Below are positions 18,201-27,548 of a DNA stretch of 64,000 nucleotides, piece after piece (the stretch's first letter is position 1; every line of letters begins with the position of its first letter). The DNA lies in contig NZ_BLVZ01000004.1 of the NCBI RefSeq assembly GCF_015471405.1, positions 1 to 64,000 on the forward strand, read 5' to 3'. Source of the DNA: Pseudomonas cichorii (GTDB lineage Bacteria > Pseudomonadota > Gammaproteobacteria > Pseudomonadales > Pseudomonadaceae). The notes under the pieces were generated by a model that made no database searches, was not told where the DNA came from, and saw only the letters and a list, made by a program, of their open reading frames with translations. Position numbers and translations under genes: made by a program.

Positions 18201-18640
18201 CTGAATATCCGCTGATGGTTGTACTGGTCAACAGGGCTCAAACCACTGCTGACTAGGTCATCGGCCTCTCAGCCTACCCTCGCCTTCTCCCGCCATGACA
18301 CGCCCGTCGGCATCTTTCGTATTCTTGTGAATAACCATCTACGCTGAAGACAGATAGCCATCATGGCAAAAAGTAGTCAGGCGTTCGTCGTGTCACCCGG
18401 ATGGGCTGGAATTGGCAAGCTTTGCAAATCTGCTCGCAATTCTGATAATTGGTGCTGGCTAAACGCCTTTATCTGAGTCAATATTTGTCACAGAATTGAC
18501 GCCAAGGATTCGACGTAATAGGGCATGATGCCGCGCCCTTTGGATAACTCGGTTGAACATTTGGCCAAAAGGACTGTCCTACATTGACAATCTTGCGGCC
18601 ACTTGCGAAACCGCTCCCCCTGAACTAACCGGTTAAATAT
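18201..18640. other. amrZ upstream region
   Basis: 440 bp without a gene. A weak AlgU-like pattern is present (GAACAT at 18555-18560, then 16 bp, then TCCTA at 18577-18581); amrZ is AlgU-dependent in P. aeruginosa, but this match is poor. AmrZ autoregulatory sites may also lie here. Confidence 0.35.
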
Positions 18641-18967
18641 ATGAGCCCTATGAAACAGGCTACTTATTCCAGCCGCACGGCTGACAAGTTCGTCGTTCGC
18701 CTACCAGACGGCATGCGTAATCGCGTGCAAGAGGTAGCCAAAAACCACCATCGCAGCATGAACTCGGAAATCATTGCTCGACTCGAACAGAGCCTGATTC
18801 AGGAAGGAGCTCTTGGTGATGAGCCAAGTCTGCGCCTTGATAGTCCTGAGCTGTCCCTGCACGAACGCGAGTTGCTGCAACGTTTTCGTCAACTCTCACA
18901 CCGCCAGCAGAACGCTCTGGTGTCCCTGATTGCTCACGACACGGAACTTGCTTCAGAAGAGTCGTAA
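18641..18967 (+). CDS. amrZ: Ribbon-helix-helix regulator AmrZ (AlgZ)
   Basis: A 108-residue Arc/MetJ-type protein. The DNA-binding beta strand and helices are in [17 protein letters not shown] and [17 protein letters not shown] (residues 10-50); the C-terminal tetramerisation region [19 protein letters not shown] follows. It matches Pseudomonas AmrZ almost throughout. AmrZ is a global regulator of motility, exopolysaccharide and c-di-GMP genes, activating alginate in P. aeruginosa and repressing flagellar genes in several species. It is monocistronic with its own terminator. Confidence 0.95.
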   Translation: MSPMKQATYSSRTADKFVVRLPDGMRNRVQEVAKNHHRSMNSEIIARLEQSLIQEGALGDEPSLRLDSPELSLHERELLQRFRQLSHRQQNALVSLIAHDTELASEES

Positions 18968-18990
18968 GAAATCAGTGAAAAAAAGCATTC

Positions 18991-19016
18991 AAGCCAGCGA
19001 AAGCTGGCTTTTTTTT
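18991..19016 (+). terminator. Intrinsic terminator of amrZ
   Basis: AAGCCAGC-GAAA-GCTGGCTT followed by eight T residues, a textbook rho-independent terminator 23 bp after the amrZ stop. Confidence 0.92.
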
Positions 19017-19156
19017 GCCGTAGTACTTTTCCCCAATACTTATAAGACTCTTTCTTATAATGTAGACATCTCAGCCAATGCTTTTCCTGGTCACGGCTCC
19101 TGAGGCGATGGTTTTCCCGTGCATCGCGATTATCAAGTCATGCGAGGAGCCACAAA

Positions 19157-20236
19157 ATGCTCGGTAAAGTCTTCGTCCCCCTGATGCTGGTTGCATCAAT
19201 GAGCCAGGCAGCCCAGACCGTCAAGGTGTTCAACTGGGAGGATTACTTCGCACCGGACACGCTGAAAAACTTCCAGAAAGACACCGGCATTGAAGCCACC
19301 TATGACACCTACGATGGTAACGATGCCCTGGACGAAAAGCTCAAGGCGAGAAACTCCGGTTACGATATTGTGGTGCCGTCGAGCCACTTCATGGCTGGCC
19401 AGATTCAGCGTGGGGACTTGAAGAAGCTGGACAAAAGCCAGCTATCCAACTGGAAAAACCTCAATCCGGTTCTGCTCAAGGCGCTCAGAGGCATCGACCC
19501 AGGCAACGAGCACGCCTTTCCCTATCTATGGGGGACCACCGGCATCGGCTATGACGCGGCCAAGGTCAAGGCTGTTCTGGGCAAGGATGCGCCACTCAAT
19601 TCCTGGGACTTGATCTTCAAGCCCGAGAACATTAAAAAGCTGGCTGAATGCGGCGTAGCCTTTATCGACAGCGCCCCCAGCATAGTGCCCATCGCGCTCA
19701 ACTATCTGAACCTGCCACCCCACAGCGAAAAAACCGAGGATTACACCAAGGCAAAAGCTGCCTTGCTGGCGATCCGACCCTACGTGCGCTATTTCAACTC
19801 GACCCAGTACATTACGGATCTGGCCAGTGGCAAGATCTGCGTCGCGGTCGGCTATTCAGGAGATGTCATGCTGGCGGAGCGCAACGCTCAGGAGGCAGGC
19901 AACGGCATCAAAATCGACTACGTCATCCCCAGGGAAGGCGCTCCGATGTGGTTTGACATGATCGCCATGCCCGTCGATGCACCTGACGAAAAAGCCGCCT
20001 ACGTCTTTATGAACTACCTGCTCACGCCGAAGGTAATCGCGGGCATCTCCAACTACTTGCATTATGCGAACGGAAACGAGAAGTCCGAGGCACTGGTGGA
20101 CGCAGCAGTACGCAACGACCCCAGAATCTACCCCGATGAGGAAACCCTTGGCACCCTGTTCGTCCAGCAAGCGACGCCTGCCGACATTGACGCGCTGAGG
20201 CTACGCACATGGAAGGAAGTCAAAGAAAGACAGTGA
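19157..20236 (+). CDS. Polyamine ABC transporter periplasmic binding protein
   Basis: A 359-residue periplasmic binding protein of the PotF/SpuD/SpuE family. A cleavable signal peptide (residues 1-18, ending SQAA) is followed by the family start VKVFNWEDYFAPDTLKNF and the conserved DIVVPSS. Members bind putrescine, spermidine or acylated polyamines. GAGGAG precedes the ATG. No permease or ATPase gene is adjacent, so it is an orphan that must dock with a transporter encoded elsewhere or act as a sensor. Confidence 0.88.
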   Translation: MLGKVFVPLMLVASMSQAAQTVKVFNWEDYFAPDTLKNFQKDTGIEATYDTYDGNDALDEKLKARNSGYDIVVPSSHFMAGQIQRGDLKKLDKSQLSNWKNLNPVLLKALRGIDPGNEHAFPYLWGTTGIGYDAAKVKAVLGKDAPLNSWDLIFKPENIKKLAECGVAFIDSAPSIVPIALNYLNLPPHSEKTEDYTKAKAALLAIRPYVRYFNSTQYITDLASGKICVAVGYSGDVMLAERNAQEAGNGIKIDYVIPREGAPMWFDMIAMPVDAPDEKAAYVFMNYLLTPKVIAGISNYLHYANGNEKSEALVDAAVRNDPRIYPDEETLGTLFVQQATPADIDALRLRTWKEVKERQ

Positions 20237-20258
20237 CTACCTTTGCAGCCCCAAAACA

Positions 20259-20286
20259 AAAAACCGCCTGAACAGGCGGTTTTTTT
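20259..20286. terminator. Bidirectional intrinsic terminator
   Basis: AAACCGCCTG-AA-CAGGCGGTTT with a T-run on the plus strand and an A-run upstream. It is placed to end the polyamine-binding protein transcript and the convergent mgtE transcript. Confidence 0.9.
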
Positions 20287-20299
20287 ATGGTGAAAGCGA

Positions 20300-21742
20300 T
20301 CAAAGCAGAAAAATGGTTGCCAGCCCCAGGAAAATAAAGAAACCGCCACTGTCCGTCATCGCAGTAATCATGACGCTGGCACCCATGGCTGGATCGCGGC
20401 CAAGACGTGCAAGCGTCATAGGGATCAAGACCCCCATAAAAGCAGCCAGCAGCAGGTTGAGCGTCATTGCAGCCGTCATGACCACGCCAAGCGACCAACT
20501 GTCATAGAGCATATAGGCCACAACACCGATCACCCCGCCCCATATCAGACCATTGAGCAAAGCGACCGCCAGTTCCTTGCGCAGCAAGCGCGTGGTATTG
20601 CCGGTACTGACCTGGTCCAGCGCCATGGCGCGAACGATCATGGTAATGGTCTGGTTCCCGGAGTTGCCGCCGATACCGGCCACAATCGGCATCAGCGCCG
20701 CAAGAGCCACAAGCTTCTCGATCGAACCCTCGAACAGGCCGATGACACGCGAAGCCAGGAACGCTGTAATCAGGTTGATCGCCAGCCAGGCCCAGCGGTT
20801 ACGCAGCGAGCGCCATACCGAAGCGAAGATATCTTCCTCTTCACGCAAACCCGCCATGTTGAGGACTTCGCTCTCGCTCTCCTCACGAATCAGGTCAACC
20901 ATTTCGTCGATGGTCAAACGACCAATCAGCTTGCCGCTCTTGTCGACCACCGGCGTGGAAATCAGGTCATAACGCTCGAAAGCCTGTGCGGCGTCGTAGG
21001 CATCGTCTTCCGGGTGGAAGCTGACAGGGTCGTCAGCCATGACTTCGCCGACCTGCTTGTCCGGATCATTGACCAGCAGACGCTTGATCGGGAGCACGCC
21101 CTTGAGCACGCCGTCGTAATCGACCACAAACAGTTTGTCGGTATGGCTCGGCAGCTCCTTCAAGCGCCGCAGGTAACGCAATACGACTTCCAGGCTGACA
21201 TCCTCGCGGATCGTCACCATCTCGAAGTCCATCAGCGCACCGACCTGCTCCTCGTCGTAGGAGAGCGCAGAACGGACACGCTCACGCTGCTGGACGTCCA
21301 GCGCTTCCATCAGTTCGTGAACGACATCGCGAGGCAGTTCGGGAGCCAGGTCTGCGAGTTCGTCGGCGTCCATCTCCTTGGCCGCCGCCAGCAACTCGTG
21401 ATCATCCATGTCGGCGATCAGGGTTTCCCGGACGGAATCGGACACTTCAAGGAGGATATCGCCGTCGCGCTCTGCCTTGACCAGTTGCCAGACGGTCAGG
21501 CGCTCCTCAAGAGGCAATGCCTCGAGGATGTAAGCGACGTCCGCAGAGTGCAGATCATCGAGCTTGCGTTGCAGCTCGACAAGGTTCTGACGATGAACGA
21601 GGTTTTCTACGCGATCCTGATTTTGACCTTCCTGGCGGTGGATCAGGTCTTCGACCACACGCTGACGCTGCAACAGATCGACCACTTGGGCAAGGCGATC
21701 CTGCAAGCTTTCCTGCGTTTTTTTAACTTCTATTTCAGTCAT
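20300..21742 (-). CDS. mgtE: Magnesium transporter MgtE
   Basis: A 480-residue MgtE channel. The N-terminal superhelical MgtE_N domain (about residues 35-135) is followed by two CBS domains (about 140-255, Mg2+-sensing gate) and five TM helices at about 285-480 containing the family pore signature near GIGGNSGNQTITM. It imports Mg2+ across the inner membrane, with closure at high internal Mg2+. The ATG at 21742 has GGAG upstream; ten extra upstream codons are unlikely. Confidence 0.94.
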   Translation of the reverse strand: MTEIEVKKTQESLQDRLAQVVDLLQRQRVVEDLIHRQEGQNQDRVENLVHRQNLVELQRKLDDLHSADVAYILEALPLEERLTVWQLVKAERDGDILLEVSDSVRETLIADMDDHELLAAAKEMDADELADLAPELPRDVVHELMEALDVQQRERVRSALSYDEEQVGALMDFEMVTIREDVSLEVVLRYLRRLKELPSHTDKLFVVDYDGVLKGVLPIKRLLVNDPDKQVGEVMADDPVSFHPEDDAYDAAQAFERYDLISTPVVDKSGKLIGRLTIDEMVDLIREESESEVLNMAGLREEEDIFASVWRSLRNRWAWLAINLITAFLASRVIGLFEGSIEKLVALAALMPIVAGIGGNSGNQTITMIVRAMALDQVSTGNTTRLLRKELAVALLNGLIWGGVIGVVAYMLYDSWSLGVVMTAAMTLNLLLAAFMGVLIPMTLARLGRDPAMGASVMITAMTDSGGFFIFLGLATIFLL

Positions 21743-22064
21743 AGGCGAACTCCACTCCCAGCAGCGGAGCACGCCGGGAGGATCAATCAGTTGATTCTTG
21801 ATTGGTGAAACGAGCTATTGAGTAACTACTGGGTAAGTCCATGGAGGTATTCCACAAGCCCCGGCGGGGCTGACGGGCGCAATGATACACCGCTTTGGGC
21901 GGATCGCACGCGAGAAAATTCAGGCTAGAACAGGCGCTTGCGAGACAAACCTGAATGTTTTGCGAACAGACAGGGTTACGACGTTACATTCAGCGAAGAA
22001 AACACGCTCGCCCATGGGAAAGACCACCACTAGGATGGGCTGGCACGTCATGGAGGACTCGGCA

Positions 22065-22544
22065 ATGCGTATCACGCCCCGCATTTTCTTATGGAGCAAC
22101 CTGCTCTGCCTGCCACTTTACACAGAAGCCAATACTGTTCAGCGATGTGAAGACCCGTCCGGAAGAATCCTCTTTACCACTCTGGGCTGCCCGGCCGGGC
22201 AAAACAGTCAGCCGCAAGAAGCCTTCAATGCGCCTCCGGGAAGCATCACGCCCCTTCTTCCTGGCGCAGACAGGCGAAACAATAAAGCCAGCAAGGAAAT
22301 CGTGGTGGTAGGCCAGCAAGACGATGGCTGCGGTAATCGACTGAGCGCAGCACAGCGCCGGCAAGCCGTTATCAATCAGCGTACACCGCCGGGCATGACA
22401 AAGCGCGACGTTGAAAGCCTGCTGGGCCGCCCGGACAAGATCACCAACCGCAACGGAGAACTGCGCTACACCTACCAACTGAAAAATGGTCGCAGCAACA
22501 ATGTGACATTCGATGAGAACGGATGCGTGAAAGGAAAACGCTAG
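22065..22544 (+). CDS. Exported protein with DUF4124-like N-terminus and OmlA/BamE-like C-terminus
   Basis: A 159-residue protein with a signal peptide (residues 1-24). A Cys-pair segment (QRCEDPSGRILFTTLGC) resembles DUF4124, and the C-terminal GMTKRDVESLLGRPD motif is typical of SmpA/OmlA/BamE-fold envelope proteins. GGAGG lies eight bases before the ATG at 22065, which fixes the start despite a longer open frame. It probably acts in the periplasm or envelope; the function is unknown. Confidence 0.75.
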   Translation: MRITPRIFLWSNLLCLPLYTEANTVQRCEDPSGRILFTTLGCPAGQNSQPQEAFNAPPGSITPLLPGADRRNNKASKEIVVVGQQDDGCGNRLSAAQRRQAVINQRTPPGMTKRDVESLLGRPDKITNRNGELRYTYQLKNGRSNNVTFDENGCVKGKR

Positions 22545-22550
22545 AAAGCA

Positions 22551-22580
22551 AAAAGCCCACATCTTTCGATGCGGGCTTTC
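22551..22580. terminator. Intrinsic terminator
   Basis: AAAGCCCACATC-TTTC-GATGCGGGCTTT (22552-22579), just after the small envelope gene and just before the 3' end of the minus-strand tRNA-Arg; it can serve both directions. Confidence 0.8.
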
Positions 22581-22587
22581 TGGTGTA

Positions 22588-22664
22588 TGGTGCACTCGAC
22601 AGGATTCGAACCTGTGACCGCTCGGTTCGTAGCCGAGTACTCTATCCAGCTGAGCTACGAGTGC
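22588..22664 (-). tRNA. tRNA-Arg(ACG), copy 1
   Basis: A 77-nt tRNA on the minus strand: GCACTCG acceptor, anticodon stem CTCGG-CTACGAA-CCGAG with anticodon ACG (A34 to be edited to inosine, reading CGN), encoded CCA. It is identical over its length to the copy at 22751-22827. Confidence 0.96.
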
Positions 22665-22750
22665 ATTGGTATTTTTAGACCAGATCACCTCTGGTTGAAG
22701 CCGGTTATCTGGAAGTTGTATTTAACTACATCAGACCAGTTAACCTTAAA

Positions 22751-22827
22751 TGGTGCACTCGACAGGATTCGAACCTGTGACCGCTCGGTTCGTAGCCGAG
22801 TACTCTATCCAGCTGAGCTACGAGTGC
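22751..22827 (-). tRNA. tRNA-Arg(ACG), copy 2
   Basis: A second identical tRNA-Arg(ACG) 86 bp upstream in the same direction. It has its own promoter at 22845-22872, so the pair is probably co-transcribed from there. Confidence 0.96.
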
Positions 22828-22844
22828 ATGTGTTGGTGCCGCGC

Positions 22845-22872
22845 ATTATAGGTCGTTAAATCATTTTGTAAA
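22845..22872 (-). promoter_or_regulatory. tRNA-Arg promoter
   Basis: On the minus strand -35 TTTACA (22872-22867), 16 bp, consensus -10 TATAAT (22850-22845), then a GC-rich discriminator (GCGCGGC) typical of stable-RNA promoters. Confidence 0.75.
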
Positions 22873-22936
22873 GCACTTTTTCTAGTAATTTCAACAACTT
22901 ACAGAAGAAGCCAGATTCAACGCACTACAGAAATAA

Positions 22937-23027
22937 TGGCGGAGAACGGGGGATTCGAACCCCCGACACCCTTGTGAGGTGTACTCCCTTAGCAGGGGAG
23001 CGCCTTCGGCCACTCGGCCAGCTCTCC
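22937..23027 (-). tRNA. tRNA-Ser(GCT)
   Basis: A 91-nt class II tRNA on the minus strand with a long variable arm; anticodon stem CTCCC-CTGCTAA-GGGAG with anticodon GCT, reading AGC/AGU. The encoded CCA ends at 22937. It lies just downstream of rsmA, as in many gammaproteobacteria. Confidence 0.95.
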
Positions 23028-23041
23028 GCAACACGGGGCGT

Positions 23042-23070
23042 ATAATAACCACCCTTTTCCCCGTTTGCAA
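23042..23070 (-). promoter_or_regulatory. tRNA-Ser promoter
   Basis: On the minus strand -35 TTGCAA (23070-23065), 17 bp, -10 TATTAT (23047-23042), followed by CGCCCCG, a GC-rich discriminator. It lies between the rsmA stop and tRNA-Ser. Confidence 0.6.
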
Positions 23071-23089
23071 ACCAAAAATTCAATAAAAA

Positions 23090-23278
23090 TTAATGGCTTG
23101 GTTCTTCGTCCTTCTCTTTCTTGATGCGCAGGTAAATTTCTTCACGATGCACAGCGACTTCCTTGGGCGCATTGACACCAATACGCACTTGATTACCCTT
23201 GACGCCGAGCACAGTCACTGTGATTTCACCATCACCAATGATCAGGCTTTCTGCGCACCGACGAGTCAAAATCAGCAT
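23090..23278 (-). CDS. rsmA: Carbon storage/post-transcriptional regulator RsmA (CsrA)
   Basis: A 62-residue CsrA-family RNA-binding protein with the canonical start [16 protein letters not shown] and the conserved [19 protein letters not shown] segment holding the RNA-contacting residues. It binds GGA motifs in mRNA leaders to repress secondary metabolism and biofilm genes, and is titrated by RsmX/Y/Z RNAs encoded elsewhere. The start at 23278 has AGAAAGG upstream. It lies downstream of lysC. Confidence 0.96.
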   Translation of the reverse strand: MLILTRRCAESLIIGDGEITVTVLGVKGNQVRIGVNAPKEVAVHREEIYLRIKKEKDEEPSH

Positions 23279-23421
23279 ACCTTTCTCCTTATGCATTTCA
23301 GGAACAACAGTCTGCAAAACCAGTAGGCACAAGCCTGCGACGAAAAAGCCACGAGCCAAGCCTGAGTATTGACTAACGCGAAGAAAAGAACAGTCTTTGC
23401 GTGCAGCACAGGAAAACGAAA

Positions 23422-23440
23422 GGCGCGGTCAAGCCGCGCC
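23422..23440 (-). terminator. Terminator of lysC
   Basis: GGCGCGG-N5-CCGCGCC hairpin 14 bp after the lysC stop; on the minus strand it is followed by TTTCGTTTT, an imperfect U-tract. Confidence 0.6.
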
Positions 23441-23453
23441 CGTCAATGGCAGA

Positions 23454-24686
23454 TCACTCACCCTGCCGAGGAGCATCCAGCTCAAAGGCTGTGTGCAATG
23501 CGCGCACGGCCAGCTCCAGATACTTCTCTTCGATCACCACCGAGACCTTGATTTCCGAAGTGGAGATCATCTGGATGTTGATACCTTCCTTTGCCAGAGC
23601 CTCGAACATGCGGCTGGCAACACCTGCGTGGGAACGCATGCCGACGCCGACGATGGAAACCTTGGCAATCTTGGTATCACCGGAAACCTCACGAGCACCG
23701 ATTTCGCGGGCGGTGGTTTCCAGGACCTGCAACGCCGACTGATAGTCGTTGCGATGGATCGTGAAGGTGAAATCGGTGGTGTTATCGTGCGCGACATTCT
23801 GCACGATCATGTCGACTTCGATGTTCGCAGCACTGATCGGGCCGAGAATCTTGAAGGCAACACCCGGCGTGTCTGGCACACCACGGATAGTCAGCTTGGC
23901 TTCATCGCGGTTGAAAGCGATGCCGGAAATGATCGGCTGTTCCATGGATTCCTCTTCATCAATGGTAATGAGGGTGCCCGGCCCCTCCTTGAAGCTGTGC
24001 AGAACGCGCAGCGGGACGTTGTATTTGCCTGCGAACTCTACCGCACGGATCTGCAGCACCTTGGAACCGAGGCTGGCCATTTCCAGCATCTCTTCGAAGG
24101 TGATCTTGTCCAGACGCTGAGCTTGCGAAACGACACGCGGATCGGTGGTATACACGCCATCCACGTCGGTGTAGATCTGGCACTCGTCGGCCTTCAAGGC
24201 AGCAGCCAGCGCCACGCCAGTGGTGTCGGAACCGCCACGACCGAGCGTGGTGATGTTGCCGTTCTCGTCGACACCCTGGAAACCGGCGACAACCACGACA
24301 CGACCTGCCTTGAGGTCGGAGCGGATCTTCTGATCGTCGATCTGAAGGATACGCGCCTTGTTGTGGGCGCTGTCGGTCAGGATACGCACCTGATTACCGG
24401 TGTAGGACACCGCAGGCACGCCGCGCTTCATCAGCGCCATCGCCAGCAAGGCAATGGTGACCTGCTCGCCGGTGGACACGATCACATCCAGTTCACGAGG
24501 AACCGGCTGATCGCTGATCTGTTTGGCCAGTTCGATCAGGCGATTGGTTTCACCGCTCATGGCCGACAATACGACCACCAGATCATCGCCCGCTTCACGG
24601 AACTTCTTAACCTTGTCGGCTACCTGCTCGATGCGCTCTACAGAGCCAACAGAGGTGCCTCCAAATTTTTGTACGATCAAAGCCAT
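23454..24686 (-). CDS. lysC: Aspartate kinase
   Basis: A 410-residue aspartokinase, the first step of Lys, Met, Thr and diaminopimelate synthesis. The kinase domain starts with the signature VQKFGGTSVG and contains the conserved TLGRGGSDTTGVALA. Two ACT domains (about residues 265-410) give feedback control by Lys and Thr. It lies between alaS and rsmA on the same strand, the conserved Pseudomonas order. An internal translation start giving a separate beta subunit is possible in this family but not evident. Confidence 0.96.
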   Translation of the reverse strand: MALIVQKFGGTSVGSVERIEQVADKVKKFREAGDDLVVVLSAMSGETNRLIELAKQISDQPVPRELDVIVSTGEQVTIALLAMALMKRGVPAVSYTGNQVRILTDSAHNKARILQIDDQKIRSDLKAGRVVVVAGFQGVDENGNITTLGRGGSDTTGVALAAALKADECQIYTDVDGVYTTDPRVVSQAQRLDKITFEEMLEMASLGSKVLQIRAVEFAGKYNVPLRVLHSFKEGPGTLITIDEEESMEQPIISGIAFNRDEAKLTIRGVPDTPGVAFKILGPISAANIEVDMIVQNVAHDNTTDFTFTIHRNDYQSALQVLETTAREIGAREVSGDTKIAKVSIVGVGMRSHAGVASRMFEALAKEGINIQMISTSEIKVSVVIEEKYLELAVRALHTAFELDAPRQGE

Positions 24687-24741
24687 CTCAAAGCCGCCTC
24701 AGAACCCGTTAAGGGCACCCATTAATTCTCAAATCCAAGTG

Positions 24742-24770
24742 CCGGGCCTGTCATGCACTGACAGGCCTGG
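24742..24770. other. Hairpin between alaS and lysC
   Basis: GGCCTGTCA-N5-TGACAGGCC (24745-24767) in the 93-bp alaS-lysC gap, without a U-tract. It could be an mRNA stabiliser or a weak terminator or attenuator. Confidence 0.4.
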
Positions 24771-24779
24771 AGGTTCGAC

Positions 24780-27404
24780 TCAGATACCCTGCTCTACAAA
24801 AGGAACGGTCAGAGCCAGCGCTGCATCCAGAGCACCGGCATCGACACCACCACCTTGAGCCATGTCAGGACGCCCGCCACCTTTACCACCGACGGCAGCG
24901 GCCGCTTGTTTCATCAAATCACCGGCTTTGAGTTGGCCAGTCAGGTCCTTGGTCACGCCTGCAACCAAGACAACCTTGTCCTCATGAACACTGCCGAGCA
25001 GGATCACTGCGCGGCCGAGCTTGTTCTTCAACTGGTCGACCAGCGCCAACAGCGCCTTGCCATCCTGACCATCCAGGCGGGTAGCCAGAACCTTGACCCC
25101 TTTGACGTCCAGGGCAGCGGCAGACAGATCATCGCCCGCCGCGCTGGCAGCCTTGGCCTGCAACTGCTCCAGTTGTTTTTCCAGCTGACGGTTGCGCTCA
25201 AGCACAGCCGACAACTTGTCCAGCAGGTTGTCGCGATTCCCCTTGACCAGGGTCGCGGCTTCCTTGAGTTGATCTTCAGCCGAGTTCAGCCAGGCCAGTG
25301 CGGCTGCACCGGTCACAGCTTCGATACGGCGCACGCCTGCGGCCACGCCACCTTCGCTGACAATCTTGAACAGTGCGATATCACCGGTACGGTTGGCGTG
25401 AATACCGCCACACAGCTCAACGGAGAATTCACCGCCCATGCTCAGTACGCGCACGCTGTCGCCGTACTTCTCGCCGAACAGCGCCATGGCGCCCTTCTTC
25501 TTGGCGGTTTCGATATCGGTTTCTTCAGTGACGACCGGAGTGTTCTTGCGAACCTCAGCGTTGACGATATCTTCCAGAGCCCGCAGTTGCTCGGGCTTGA
25601 TGGCCTCGAAATGGCTGAAGTCGAAGCGCAGACGCTGACTGTCGACCAGCGAGCCTTTCTGCTGGACATGCTCACCCAGCACCTGACGCAATGCAGCGTG
25701 CAGCAAGTGAGTGGCAGAGTGGTTCAGCGAAGTCGCAAGACGAACCTCGGCAGCAACCTGGGCTTCAAGCTGCACACCGACTTTCAGGCTGCCAGCGACA
25801 ACAACGCCGTGGTGCAGGAATGCGCCGCCGGTCTTGGTGGTATCGCGAACATCGAAACGTACGGCACCCGCCTGCAAGTAACCGCTGTCACCGATCTGAC
25901 CACCCGATTCGGCATAGAACGGCGTGGTGTCGAGAATCACGACGCCCTCTTCGCCTTCGCTCAACTGCTCGACCGACTGACCGTCCTTATAAAGAGCAAC
26001 GATCTGTGCTGCACCGCTGGTGGCGGTATAGCCGGTGAACTGGGTCGCGACATCAACCTTGACCAGGCTGTTGTAGTCCATGCCGAACGAACTGGCCGAA
26101 CGGGCACGCTCACGCTGGGCTTCCATCTCGCGCTCGAAACCCGCCTCGTCGAGGGTCAGGTTACGTTCGCGGGCGATATCGCCCGTCAGGTCCATCGGGA
26201 AACCGTAGGTGTCGTAAAGCTTGAACACGATTTCGCCAGGCACAACAGTGCCCTTGAGCTCGGCCAGATCCTGTTCAAGGATTTTCAGGCCCTGCTCCAG
26301 AGTCTTGGCAAACTGTTCTTCTTCAGCCTTGAGCACACGCTCGATATGCGCCTGCTGCTGAGTCAGCTCAGGGAATGCAGTGCCCATCTCGGCAACCAGA
26401 GCGGCCACGATCTGATGGAAGAAGCTGCCCTTGGCACCCAGCTTGTTGCCATGGCGGCAGGCCCGACGAATGATGCGGCGCAATACATAGCCACGACCTT
26501 CGTTGGACGGCAGAACACCATCGGCAATCAGGAAACCGCAGGAGCGAATGTGATCCGCTACGACCTTGAGCGATGCCTGATTGTCGTTGCTGCAACCGAT
26601 GGCCTTGGCCGAAGCGGCCAGCAGGCTCTGGAACAGGTCGATTTCATAGTTGGAATGCACGTGCTGCAGGACTGCGCTGACACGCTCAAGCCCCATACCG
26701 GTATCCACCGACGGTGCTGGCAACGGGTGCAGTACGCCATCGGCAGTACGGTTGAACTGCATGAAAACGTTGTTCCAGATTTCGATGTAACGGTCGCCGT
26801 CTTCTTCCGGCGAGCCTGGCGGGCCACCCCAGATTTCAGGGCCGTGATCGAAGAAAATCTCGGAGCAAGGGCCGCACGGGCCGGTATCGCCCATGGTCCA
26901 GAAGTTGTCGGACGCATAAGGCGCGCCTTTGTTGTCGCCGATACGGACCATGCGCTCGGCCGGAATGCCGATGTCCTTGGTCCAGATATCGTAGGCTTCG
27001 TCATCGGTGGCGTAGACCGTTACCCAGAGTTTTTCCTTGGGCAGGTTCAGCCACTTTTCAGAAGTGAGGAAGGTCCAGGCGTAAGTGATCGCATCGCGCT
27101 TGAAATAGTCACCGAAGCTGAAGTTGCCCAGCATCTCGAAGAAAGTATGGTGACGAGCGGTGTAGCCGACGTTTTCCAGATCGTTGTGCTTGCCACCGGC
27201 ACGCACGCATTTCTGGCTGGTGACAGCGCGGGTATAGGCACGCTTTTCCTGGCCCAGGAAGCAATCCTTGAACTGGTTCATACCTGCGTTGGTGAACAGC
27301 AGGGTTGGGTCATTGCCCGGAATCAAGGAGCTGGAGGCGACACGTGTGTGGCCTTGCTCTTCGAAGAAGCCAAGGAAGGCTTCACGGATTTCTGCGCTTT
27401 TCAT
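24780..27404 (-). CDS. alaS: Alanine-tRNA ligase
   Basis: An 874-residue class II alanyl-tRNA synthetase. The catalytic core begins [19 protein letters not shown]; motif 2 region and tRNA-recognition domain follow; the editing domain has the zinc pair HxxxH ([10 protein letters not shown]) and [10 protein letters not shown] near 550-680; the C-terminal C-Ala/DHHA1 region ends with [15 protein letters not shown]. The start at 27404 has a GGAAG site; an upstream extension to 27479 is unsupported. Essential translation gene. Confidence 0.97.
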   Translation of the reverse strand: MKSAEIREAFLGFFEEQGHTRVASSSLIPGNDPTLLFTNAGMNQFKDCFLGQEKRAYTRAVTSQKCVRAGGKHNDLENVGYTARHHTFFEMLGNFSFGDYFKRDAITYAWTFLTSEKWLNLPKEKLWVTVYATDDEAYDIWTKDIGIPAERMVRIGDNKGAPYASDNFWTMGDTGPCGPCSEIFFDHGPEIWGGPPGSPEEDGDRYIEIWNNVFMQFNRTADGVLHPLPAPSVDTGMGLERVSAVLQHVHSNYEIDLFQSLLAASAKAIGCSNDNQASLKVVADHIRSCGFLIADGVLPSNEGRGYVLRRIIRRACRHGNKLGAKGSFFHQIVAALVAEMGTAFPELTQQQAHIERVLKAEEEQFAKTLEQGLKILEQDLAELKGTVVPGEIVFKLYDTYGFPMDLTGDIARERNLTLDEAGFEREMEAQRERARSASSFGMDYNSLVKVDVATQFTGYTATSGAAQIVALYKDGQSVEQLSEGEEGVVILDTTPFYAESGGQIGDSGYLQAGAVRFDVRDTTKTGGAFLHHGVVVAGSLKVGVQLEAQVAAEVRLATSLNHSATHLLHAALRQVLGEHVQQKGSLVDSQRLRFDFSHFEAIKPEQLRALEDIVNAEVRKNTPVVTEETDIETAKKKGAMALFGEKYGDSVRVLSMGGEFSVELCGGIHANRTGDIALFKIVSEGGVAAGVRRIEAVTGAAALAWLNSAEDQLKEAATLVKGNRDNLLDKLSAVLERNRQLEKQLEQLQAKAASAAGDDLSAAALDVKGVKVLATRLDGQDGKALLALVDQLKNKLGRAVILLGSVHEDKVVLVAGVTKDLTGQLKAGDLMKQAAAAVGGKGGGRPDMAQGGGVDAGALDAALALTVPFVEQGI

Positions 27405-27548
27405 AGGTTCTTCCACGGAGACTGCGGCCAGAAGCAGTGCATGACGCCAAAATGACGTAGCAACGGCAAAGGGCCGCATTATATAGGCGTTGCGTCCTCG
27501 GTACAGCGTGTTTGTACGATAGAAACCAGTAACTGGACTATCGGCATC

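Noticed and set aside
18555..18581. AlgU-type promoter upstream of amrZ
   Set aside because: GAACAT and TCCTA deviate from the consensus at both boxes; kept only as a remark.
23397..24725. 442-codon frame opposite lysC
   Set aside because: Antisense shadow; lysC itself is unambiguous.
24855..27455. 866-codon plus-strand open frame opposite alaS
   Set aside because: It is an antisense shadow of a highly conserved gene, caused by GC-rich third positions. No ribosome site and no recognisable domain.
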